Assembly: GCF_047607725.1 (NCBI RefSeq)
Contig: NZ_JBLKSS010000161.1
Span: forward strand, 1-9,820
DNA length: 9,820 nucleotides
Direction of reading: 5' to 3'
Source of the DNA: JBLKSS01 sp047607725
Lineage (GTDB): Bacteria > Pseudomonadota > Gammaproteobacteria > Enterobacterales > Enterobacteriaceae
The notes beneath the pieces were generated by a model that saw only the letters and a program-made list of their open reading frames with translations, did no database searches and was not told where the DNA came from. Below are positions 1 to 5,919 of the stretch, in pieces. The stretch's first letter is position 1. The number at the start of each line of letters is the position of its first letter. The position numbers and the translations under genes are program-made.

Positions 1-139
1 ATCATCGCCGGATTATCCATGATCTGACAGCCGTCCCTTATAGGATGCGGGTTCACTAGGCATCGTAGTGGAACATATTCTTACCGGGCCATACAACAAA
101 CCCACCAATAATTCAAGACGTCCTCCACGGGGCGCTTAC
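1..139 (-). mobile_element. IS end, probable IS66 family (left copy, partial)
   Basis: Positions 2-139 are the exact reverse complement of 9683-9820, and identity stops abruptly at 139/140, where the adhesin reading frame begins. That marks the outer tip of an insertion sequence. Read outward on the minus strand, the tip starts GTAAGCGCC. From family knowledge, IS66 elements begin with GTAA and commonly GTAAGC, and make 8-bp target duplications; the assignment rests on this tip alone. About 119 nt in from the tip is an ATG (18-20, minus) preceded by AAGGGA, which could open the first IS ORF (MDNPAM...). Only six codons are visible, so no transposase domain can be checked. The target duplication cannot be tested because the other end of the element is outside the window. 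Confidence 0.6.
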
Positions 140-1060
140 GCCTAATGCAACAGCATCTTTCTTAGTTGCCTGCGATTTTTCTTTGCTTGAGCCTGGTGCT
201 ACCGACATCTGATTGTTAGTTAGGAGTTTATTAAGTTGACCGACATTTACTGCATCATTGCTGTTAACCCCGGCTTTAACGTCGCGGATAAAGCGGGCAC
301 CTTGAGTGCCGTTTACGGAGACCGATTCGCCGTTGGTTTCAGCTGCAATAGTAATACTGCCGTCTGTCTCTGATTGGCGTACCAATCCGGACTTACCTGC
401 ATTAATATTGTTTGTTAATCCAGTAATGCTGTTTTTATTTTAGGCCAAAGTGCCATTCACCTTGTCAATGTCATTTTTTGCCTTTTCTATGCCGCCACTC
501 AGTTCCTTGTAATTATTTTCTATAGAATGTGTGTTCTTTGATATGCCATCAGCGTTTTTACTGACATTCTCATTAGTACTAAATAGCTGTGAACCATTAA
601 CGGCATCTTTGCTATCTTTCGAGAGTGAGCCTGGTTTAAGCTGATTAATGCTATTGTCCTTCATGTCTATCTTTCCTTTGACTTCTACGCCCTTTTTAGC
701 TGTTATTTCCATCTTGCCATCTTTGTATCCTGTTATTTGAGTGTTTGAACGGTCAAAACCCATTCCACCTTTTTCAGTTCCAGCACTATTTAATGAAAAT
801 GCAGGATTATGATTCAAATCGCAATTTAGTATAGTTTCTCCACCTGCCCCCATACTCGTTCCTTGAACACTATCAGCGCGGCATAATTGAAGACTTCCTT
901 ACCCTTCGGTTAAATCGGCAGAAAAAGATTTTGTCGGTAAGAATGCTAAACCGGTTAACATTAATGCGAGCAGATGTCGATATTTTGCAGAATACGTCGT
1001 GAAATTTACTGGCAGTATATTTTCCATGCATGCCTTCATCCGAGCAAAGTAACTATTCAT
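140..1060 (-). pseudogene. Trimeric autotransporter adhesin (YadA-like), two in-frame stops, 3' end lost to IS
   Basis: A type Vc secreted adhesin of the outer membrane, now broken. The start is the ATG at 1058-1060, with AGGAG 8 nt upstream. The first 53 codons give a long signal peptide of the extended type: a polar N-region, then LLALMLTGLAFLPTKSFSA, with cleavage probably near residue 48. One frame then runs without shift to position 140 (307 codons), interrupted only by TAA at 899-901 (codon 54) and TAA at 440-442 (codon 207). The passenger carries the neck motif DAVNGSQLF and, further on, RFIRDVKAGVNSNDAVNVGQL-type stalk/neck sequence, both typical of this family. The reading ends at DAVALG, where the IS begins, so the beta-barrel anchor is absent. 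Codons are AT-richer than in genes to the right, as in many acquired adhesins. Frame and motifs are directly visible; loss of function is inferred. Confidence 0.85.
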
Positions 1061-1156
1061 GATTTTCACTCCTAAATTAATGGATTGATATGCCTTCTAT
1101 ATTGAAAATAAATTGCGTGCCGGTTAGTAAAACTAGCGTTTTTAGAGCATCAAAAT

Positions 1157-1308
1157 ACCGTCACTTCATAGTCAGCGAGTTAGCGTTTCATTTAAAAATA
1201 GAGAATATTAATCATTCCTCCGACTGCAAAAATGATGATTGTGAATCTACGATAATTAACTAATAAGCAAAAAATTCATTTACAGCAAGCTGTGAAACCG
1301 TCACTTCA
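1157..1308. repeat. 12-bp direct repeat ACCGTCACTTCA, two copies
   Basis: ACCGTCACTTCA occurs at 1157-1168 and again at 1297-1308, same orientation, 140 bp apart, in the region upstream of the adhesin. The second copy is preceded by GTGAA, giving a small GTGA-N5-TCAC dyad (1292-1304); the first copy lacks this. Such pairs can be regulator sites for the divergent or adjacent gene, but no regulator can be named. Confidence 0.4.
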
Positions 1309-1606
1309 AAGGCAATCAAATAAAAACACATAATCACATATATTAATCTAGATGGATTCAGCAATAACACAACATATTTATATCGATCGTTCAAAAGAAT
1401 ACGATCTGGCAAACAAATTAATAACATTAATGATTTGTCTATTATTTATTTTAAATTTATGTTGTCCGGCAATTTGTGTTCAATGTTTCAGCTTATTGGG
1501 AGGCGTCCGCATTTCATCCATGGGCGTAAAACCTAAGAAATTATGTATGTTAACTTAACCTAAAATACCTTTATAATCATTATATTACATCATTTGTGAT
1601 GAAATA

Positions 1607-1658
1607 GTGAAACGCCATAATTCTAACTATAAAGAAAAGGTAATTGTGGCGTTTTCAC
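1607..1658. repeat. Long imperfect inverted repeat (stem-loop)
   Basis: GTGAAACGCCATAATT at 1607-1622 is nearly the reverse complement of 1642-1658 (AATTGTGGCGTTTTCAC): one unpaired base and one T/C difference over about 17 positions, separated by a 19-nt A-rich loop. There is no T-run after it on either strand, so it is not a classic intrinsic terminator. It could be a structured RNA, a protein-binding dyad, or the remnant tips of a very small mobile element. Confidence 0.5.
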
Positions 1659-1777
1659 GGACGCGACTCTTTCGATAAAGCAAATTAATACGAGTGTCGC
1701 GAATAGTTATTAAGATATTAACCATATAGAAATTAAGCATGCTGTGTTTGGTTCTGCTCATTGCCTCCACTGATTAC

Positions 1778-1805
1778 TCTATAGCGCAGATACGATGGTG
1801 GTAAA
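1778..1805 (-). promoter_or_regulatory. Candidate minus-strand promoter beyond the antirepressor gene
   Basis: On the minus strand, TTTACC (1800-1805), a 16-bp spacer and TATAGA (1778-1783) form a plausible sigma70 promoter. Its -10 lies in the 10-bp word CTATAGCGCA, which also contains the -10 region of the antirepressor operon promoter at 2849-2877. Transcription would run into the AT-rich region, where no gene is recognised. Confidence 0.3.
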
Positions 1806-1853
1806 TGCACTATCGGTTGTGGCAGCAATACTTCAAGTCATCAGATGAACTCG

Positions 1854-1873
1854 GCCCCTCAACGAGCCGGGGC
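1854..1873 (-). terminator. Weak stem-loop just after the antirepressor stop
   Basis: GCCCC (1854-1858) pairs with GGGGC (1869-1873) around a 10-nt loop, starting 6 nt past the antirepressor stop codon on the minus strand. No U-run follows, so if it terminates at all it is a weak or Rho-assisted site. Confidence 0.25.
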
Positions 1874-1878
1874 GGCAG

Positions 1879-2637
1879 TCAGTGCCTCTGCGCGAACTGG
1901 CCGAGTTCGGACTTATGCCAGCGGGTCAGCGTATCGGTGAGCATGAGGGCGTTGCTCTGGCTGGCCTCAGTAGGCAAGTTATCGATTTCACCCATCACGC
2001 TATCCACATTCTCCCTCTTGCGCACCAGTTGTCGGATGGTTCGCTTCTCAGCCTCTACCATAGGGGATTGCAGGCGTTCGATAACAGCCCATATCCGCTC
2101 GCACTCTCGGGCGATATACGGGATATGACGGACTTCCATCGGTTGCGGTGAGGGAATGCCTGTGACTTCTCGTAACGCGTACCATATGCCATTGCTCCAT
2201 GCCTGCTTGAAGCGGAAGTTGTGGCTCATATGCCAAATCAGGCGGGCGAGGTTGGAGGTATCGTTAGCGGTGAAGAGTTCGTGGGACTCTGGCTTGTAAA
2301 CGGGATGCTCGTACTTGCCAGTCTTGCGAATCGAGGGAAGTATGTCATTGAATACCCAATCTTGGAATTGCTTCGCCTCGGGTTTGTTGCTACGGAAGAT
2401 GACACGGTACAGGTTGGGTTCGTTGACGTAAACGAGTTTTTGTTTGCCACCTTCGGTAAGGGTGTAGATTTTATCTACTCCCTGGTTATCAAGCTGTTTT
2501 GCCATTAAATCGCGATGATTTTCAATATTTAGAACTTCGCAGACATCTTTCAGGCAGAACCAGGGGTCACCGTCTACTATCTGAACGCGGACATCATGGA
2601 ATTCTTTGAAAGAAAATGAAATTGGTTGGGTGTTCAT
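1879..2637 (-). CDS. ant: Phage antirepressor (BRO N-terminal / P22 AR C-terminal type)
   Basis: Likely a prophage antirepressor: such proteins bind and inactivate CI-type repressors, tipping a prophage towards lysis. The 252-residue product begins with a BRO-N fold (about residues 8-108). Visible family signatures are WFCLKDVCEVLNI, then VNEPNLYRVIFRSNKPEAKQ and FQDWVFNDILPSIRKTGKY. The second half (about 122-180, with TSNLARLIWHMSHNFRFKQAW and WYALREVTGIPSP) resembles the C-terminal domain of the P22 antirepressor. The ATG at 2635-2637 is preceded by AAGGA at 8 nt. The frame is intact, unlike several of its neighbours. It lies directly downstream of a c4-like RNA and promoter on the same strand, which together form an immI-type module. 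No other phage gene is visible. DNA-binding or partner specificity cannot be read from sequence. Confidence 0.85.
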   Translation of the reverse strand: MNTQPISFSFKEFHDVRVQIVDGDPWFCLKDVCEVLNIENHRDLMAKQLDNQGVDKIYTLTEGGKQKLVYVNEPNLYRVIFRSNKPEAKQFQDWVFNDILPSIRKTGKYEHPVYKPESHELFTANDTSNLARLIWHMSHNFRFKQAWSNGIWYALREVTGIPSPQPMEVRHIPYIARECERIWAVIERLQSPMVEAEKRTIRQLVRKRENVDSVMGEIDNLPTEASQSNALMLTDTLTRWHKSELGQFAQRH

Positions 2638-2645
2638 ATTTGATT

Positions 2646-2670
2646 CCTTACGATTCGTTCACGTTACCCC
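2646..2670 (-). promoter_or_regulatory. Antisense target site over the antirepressor ribosome binding site
   Basis: This stretch upstream of ant is complementary to parts of the c4-like RNA encoded just before it. Positions 2647-2653 pair with 2705-2711 (7 bp, covering most of the Shine-Dalgarno AAGGA). Positions 2657-2661 pair with 2696-2700 (5 bp), and 2666-2670 with 2735-2739 (5 bp). The first two blocks are collinear, separated by 3 and 4 nt. In phage P1/P7, c4 pairs with a comparable site to block translation of icd-ant; here the same effect on ant is inferred. Confidence 0.65.
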
Positions 2671-2684
2671 ATGTTCAGTGGGGC

Positions 2685-2765
2685 GGTCGGGTACTTGAAC
2701 ACCGTCGTAAGTCGGCCAGCAGTTTTTCCCCTAAGGGGTGTTGTATCACTACTCATTACCCGACC
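2685..2765 (-). ncRNA. c4: c4-like antisense RNA of a phage immunity module
   Basis: On the minus strand, GGTCGGGTA (2757-2765) and TACCCGACC (2685-2693) form a perfect 9-bp closing stem. Inside are a CCCC-TTA-GGGG hairpin (2728-2738) and a second, weaker hairpin around 2700-2716 that exposes ACTTACGA. Unpaired or loop segments are complementary to the ant leader (site at 2646-2670). From established knowledge, phage P1/P7 c4 is a roughly 77-nt RNA cut from the leader of the c4-icd-ant transcript; it represses antirepressor synthesis by base pairing, and related RNAs occur in many prophages. Size, strand, position and complementarity all fit. Exact ends are unknown. A further small stem (CCCC 2680-2683 with GGGG 2667-2670) lies on its 3' side. 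No icd-like gene separates it from ant. Confidence 0.7.
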
Positions 2766-2848
2766 ATAACAATCTATGGGCGTAAAGAAACCGCATAACT
2801 TTCGGGCGCGGTATCCGCTTACGATGGTGTATTCAGCACCTGAAAGCG

Positions 2849-2877
2849 ACTATAGCGCATGGAATTTCCTTCGTCAA
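2849..2877 (-). promoter_or_regulatory. sigma70-type promoter of the c4-ant operon
   Basis: On the minus strand, TTGACG (2872-2877), a 17-bp spacer and TATAGT (2849-2854) match the sigma70 consensus at 5/6 and 5/6 with ideal spacing. Initiation is expected near 2842, about 77 nt before the c4 stem and 205 nt before the ant start. It is the only strong promoter I see for this module. Confidence 0.7.
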
Positions 2878-3019
2878 ATGTGGGCGATTCTGGCGTGGTC
2901 GGCAGGTCGAAATGAGCGGTAAGTTATTGATAAAAATGTCGTGTATTGTTGTGTTTTGTCGCCTATTTTATGATCAGAAAAATCAATCAATATATTGATA
3001 TTTATGGTTTTTATATGTT
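2878..3019. other. Junction between phage module and panE-like remnant
   Basis: No gene is visible. The sequence shifts from mixed composition to very AT-rich (about 2930-3019) and then abruptly to GC-rich coding DNA at about 3023, where the panE-like frame loses family similarity. This is best read as the breakpoint at which foreign DNA joined, or a deletion ended in, the reductase gene. I see no tRNA, att-type repeat or integrase. Confidence 0.5.
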
Positions 3020-3767
3020 TTAGTTCCGCTGCTGGGTCAGCAGGGCGGTGGTCTCTGCGATAACATCATCACGCCGCCGGTAGCCGCCGGCCGCTGCGAC
3101 CGACGCCACCTCTTCTATCAGCGCGCGAGCGAAAGCTTCGCCGCCGGGCGCCGCCGCGACCTGGCCGATGGTGCCGCGCATCAGGCAGGTAATGCCGCCC
3201 AGGCTCGAAAGTAATATCCACTTTTCCCACAGCGCGGTGGTTATTGACGACACGGCGCAGGCGTCAAAACCGGCGTTGCGCAGTGCCGCGTCGATGCGCG
3301 CCAGCCGCACTGAGCGGCTATCGTCCAGCTCGCCGTAAAATAGCTGATGCGGCGGGGTAAAATGCACAATGCGGCCCTGCGCGTCCAGCGTGGCGGCAAT
3401 TTTACATACCCCGCCCATGACCGCCTCCGCGCCGAAGCGTTCACGCCAGATACCCCATGCCGTTGAGCAGCGGCACGATAGCCGTTTCCGGACCAACGGC
3501 GGGCGCAATATCCTCCATGGTCGCCGCCAGCGAAAAGACTTTCACCGTCAACAGGATCAAATCATAGTGACCCGCCCGGTCGCCGGCCTCCACAAGCGTT
3601 GGCTGCAGCACCACATCGCCGCAGGGACTGAGGATTTGTAGGCCGTGTTGGCGCAATGTCTGCGCCCGCGTCCGTCGCACCAAAAAGGTCACGTCGCGCC
3701 CGGCCTCGGCCAGCCGGCCGCCGAAATAACCGCCGGTCGCGCCGGCACCTACTACTAATATGCGCAT
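3020..3767 (-). pseudogene. 2-dehydropantoate 2-reductase (PanE/ApbA family), frameshifted and C-terminally truncated
   Basis: The family reduces ketopantoate to pantoate with NADPH in pantothenate synthesis; paralogues of other specificity are common, so no symbol is given. The start is ATG at 3765-3767 after AGGTGAGG. The N-terminal part shows the Rossmann signature MRILVVGAGATGGYFGGRL, then LLTVK and PLLNGM. That frame stops at TGA 3441-3443, while the continuation RERFGAEAVMGGVCKIAA is one frame over. About three residues are missing from the usual spacing between NGM and RERFG, so an 8-nt deletion near 3446 is the likely lesion. The second part carries the catalytic-domain stretch ALWEKWILLSSLGGITCLMRG, with the conserved Lys, then ends at LLTQQRN, well short of the usual roughly 300 residues. 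The missing end coincides with AT-rich DNA. It lies downstream of, and on the same strand as, the GH15 gene. Confidence 0.85.
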
Positions 3768-3898
3768 TGCCCTCACCTTATCGAGCTGGAAAAAAGCGTC
3801 CAGACGCCGAATTCGCCGTTGCAGTGATTTCTAACATAAAGGGATAGCGTCCGTATCGCAACCGCGGGTACCTGGTTATCGCCAGCGGCGCGACGGCG

Positions 3899-5728
3899 CT
3901 AGGGCTGCCACAACGGATCTTTACCGTCGAGCTTACGATCGAGGAAAAAGGCGGCGCTTATCAGCGCCAGATGCGTTAACGCCTGCGGCGTATTGCCGAG
4001 CGCATAGCCGCGGCGGTCAAATTCCTCCGCATACAGACCCAGTGGATTGGCGTAGCGCAGCAGCTTTTCAAATTCAAAGTGCGCTTCGCTCAAACGCCCG
4101 GCGCGGGCCAGGCATTCCACATACCAAAATGAGCAGGCGGCAAAGGCGCCTTCTTCGCCCTCCAGGGGGTCAGCGGGCGTCTCCTCGGCGATATAGCGCC
4201 GCACCAGGCCATCATGCACCAAATGGGCGCGAATGGCGTCCAGGGTTGCCAACCACTCGGGGTCGGTGGCGCTGACAAAGCGGAATAGTGGCATCAGCAA
4301 CATCGATGCGTCCAGATCTTTACCGTGCCGCGTGGCGGTGAAATGGCTGAGCTCCGGGTTCCAGAAGTTTTGCCAAATATCCTCGCGGATGGCGGCGCGG
4401 GCTTTGTCCCAACGGTCATAGGGCATCGACAGCGATCGCTTCATGCCAAGGCGCAGCGCACGGTCCAGCGCCACCCAGCACATTAAGCGCGAATGGAGAA
4501 AATGCTGCGGTTCGCCGCGCATTTCCCAAATACCCGCATCCGCCTGTTGCCAGCAGTCACACACATGGTTGACGGTGTTCACTACGTGTTGCCAGCCCTG
4601 GTGCGGGATCGTATCGCCGTATTTATTGGCCAGATAGATGGCGTCCATCAGTTCGCCATAGATATCCAACTGCCGTTGGCGGTAAGCCTGATTACCGATG
4701 CGTACAGGCCTGGCGCCGCCATAGCCGGCCAGGTGAGGTAAATCGGCTTCCGGTAGTTCGGTGCCGCTGTCGAGGCGGTAAACCACCTGCAGTTTTTCCG
4801 GATCAAAACGGCTGTTGGCCATACACTGGCCGACCCAGCGGTTGAACGCTTTCGCCTCATCGGTGTAGCCCAGCCGCATCAGGGCATAGACGCTAAACGA
4901 GGCGTCGCGCAGCCATGAGGCGCGATAATCCCAGTTGCGTTCGCCTCCCGGCGTCTCCGGCAGGCCGAAGGTGGCGGTGGCGGCGATCGAACCGTGCCGG
5001 GCGGAGGTAAGCAATTTCAGCGCCAGCGCCGAGCGGTTAACCATTTCCCGCCAGCGGCCGCGGTAGTTACTACGCGCCGCCCAGCGCTGCCAGTAGTGCA
5101 GCGTTTCGGCGAACAAGACGTCGGTATTGACCACCGCCACCCGGTCGTCGTCGGCACTGCCGAAAACGAATGTCGCCTGCTCGCCTGGACCGAGCGTAAA
5201 GGTCGCCGCCGCGGCGTGTTCTTCACATTCCAGCGCAACGTTGGCGGCCAGCCTCCGCGCGGGTTGACCAGGGGTGACAAAGGTCACCGCGCCATCGTTT
5301 AACCTGGCATCAGGCCGGGCGCGCGCGTAGTCTGGCATTGGCGCGCAGCGCATGCGCCAGCTAACGCGCCCCTTTAATACCTGTAACCGACGGATAATCA
5401 GCGGTAAACGCTCTAGATCGTCGCTAATCGGCATATAATCCGTGACTTCCGCGACCCCCTGCTGCGACAGCCAGCGGGTTTGCAGGATATTGGTATCCGG
5501 CAGGTACAGCTGTTGTAGCCGCGCGTCAGGCCAATCCGGCTGCAGACTGAACAGGCCGGCTTGCTCGCTGTCCAATAGCGCGACGAAGATCGACGGGCTG
5601 TCGAGATCGGGCCAGCAAAAATAGTCGCTGGTGGCGTCGCGCGCCACCAGCGCAGCGGAACGTAAGTCGCCGATGATGCCGCGATCGCCGATATTGCGGG
5701 TAATGCCGGGTTTGGGTAAATCCGTCAT
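3899..5728 (-). CDS. Glycoside hydrolase family 15 protein (glucoamylase/trehalase-like)
   Basis: An exo-acting, inverting alpha-glucosidase of the GH15 clan; members cleave terminal glucose from maltodextrins or hydrolyse trehalose, and the sequence does not tell me which. The 609-residue product looks complete. The N-terminal TREH_N-like beta domain (about 1-210) has IGDLRSAALVARDATSDYFCWPDLDSP in family-typical form. The catalytic (alpha/alpha)6 domain follows, with ERNWDYRASWLRDASF (263-278). The probable general acid is Glu402 in GIWEMRGEP, and EEGAFAACSFWYVECL is at about 525-540. The probable general base is Glu568 or Glu569 in LYAEEFD, followed by GYALGNTPQALTHLALI. No signal peptide, so cytoplasmic. 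The ATG at 5728 has GGAAAG upstream. A CTACACT -10-like box (5772-5778, minus) resembles the sigmaS type but has no clear -35. It is followed at 131 nt by the panE-like remnant. Confidence 0.9.
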   Translation of the reverse strand: MTDLPKPGITRNIGDRGIIGDLRSAALVARDATSDYFCWPDLDSPSIFVALLDSEQAGLFSLQPDWPDARLQQLYLPDTNILQTRWLSQQGVAEVTDYMPISDDLERLPLIIRRLQVLKGRVSWRMRCAPMPDYARARPDARLNDGAVTFVTPGQPARRLAANVALECEEHAAAATFTLGPGEQATFVFGSADDDRVAVVNTDVLFAETLHYWQRWAARSNYRGRWREMVNRSALALKLLTSARHGSIAATATFGLPETPGGERNWDYRASWLRDASFSVYALMRLGYTDEAKAFNRWVGQCMANSRFDPEKLQVVYRLDSGTELPEADLPHLAGYGGARPVRIGNQAYRQRQLDIYGELMDAIYLANKYGDTIPHQGWQHVVNTVNHVCDCWQQADAGIWEMRGEPQHFLHSRLMCWVALDRALRLGMKRSLSMPYDRWDKARAAIREDIWQNFWNPELSHFTATRHGKDLDASMLLMPLFRFVSATDPEWLATLDAIRAHLVHDGLVRRYIAEETPADPLEGEEGAFAACSFWYVECLARAGRLSEAHFEFEKLLRYANPLGLYAEEFDRRGYALGNTPQALTHLALISAAFFLDRKLDGKDPLWQP

Positions 5729-5919
5729 AAGAGCGCTTTCCTTCCAGCGGATCTGTAATCAATGACTTCTTAGTGTAGCTGACGCGCGATAAGGGCCGGA
5801 CGCAGGCGCTTACAAAACGCACAGCCGGCCAAAAATCCATGCAATCCGGCTAGGCGTGTTCATCCGCGTATTACCGCGGCGACGTTTGCCCCCATGCTCG
5901 GCAGCGCCCTGCGGGCTCT
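5729..5919. other. Intergenic region between yjiN and GH15 gene
   Basis: About 190 bp without a gene. Two small dyads are visible: AGCCGG (5823-5828) with CCGGCT (5846-5851), and CCGCG (5864-5868) with CGCGG (5875-5879). Neither is followed by a U-run on the minus strand. They could separate the gldA-yjiN transcript from the GH15 gene, but I cannot show termination. Confidence 0.4.

Larger units (their letters stand above)
1061..1878. other. AT-rich intergenic region with repeats, no convincing gene
   Basis: About 820 bp between the adhesin start and the antirepressor stop, markedly AT-rich up to about 1740. It should hold the adhesin promoter, but I see no good -35/-10 pair. An open frame at 1352-1558 (plus, 68 codons) has a hydrophobic stretch, but no Shine-Dalgarno and no family resemblance, so I do not call it a gene. 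The region contains the 12-bp direct repeat at 1157/1297 and a long imperfect inverted repeat at 1607-1658. A second short one has arms CGCGAC (1662-1667) and GTCGCG (1696-1701). At the right end is a promoter-like site on the minus strand (1778-1805). The AT content suggests acquired DNA continuous with the adhesin. Confidence 0.6.

Noticed and set aside
113..139. C-terminal residues VSAPWRTS shared by the adhesin frame and the DUF3772 frame
   Set aside because: Not a shared protein motif: in both cases the residues are encoded by the same IS tip entered in the same phase.
1..139. IS110-type long leader with a bridge RNA
   Set aside because: The leader before the first ATG made this tempting, but the tip GTAAGCGCC is better explained by the IS66 family, and I could not find the paired loops expected of a bridge RNA.
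1352..1558. 68-codon open frame with a hydrophobic segment in the AT-rich region
   Set aside because: No Shine-Dalgarno before the ATG, no recognisable family, and cysteine-rich low-complexity content expected of chance frames in such DNA. Membrane-like character alone is not enough.
1805..2508. Several open frames on both strands overlapping the antirepressor gene
   Set aside because: Shadows of the ant coding sequence; none shows a family signature, while the minus-strand frame is clearly an antirepressor.
2616..2798. 60-codon plus-strand frame opposite the c4-like RNA
   Set aside because: It runs antisense to the structured RNA and the ant leader. No ribosome binding site, and the RNA folding and complementarity explain this stretch better.
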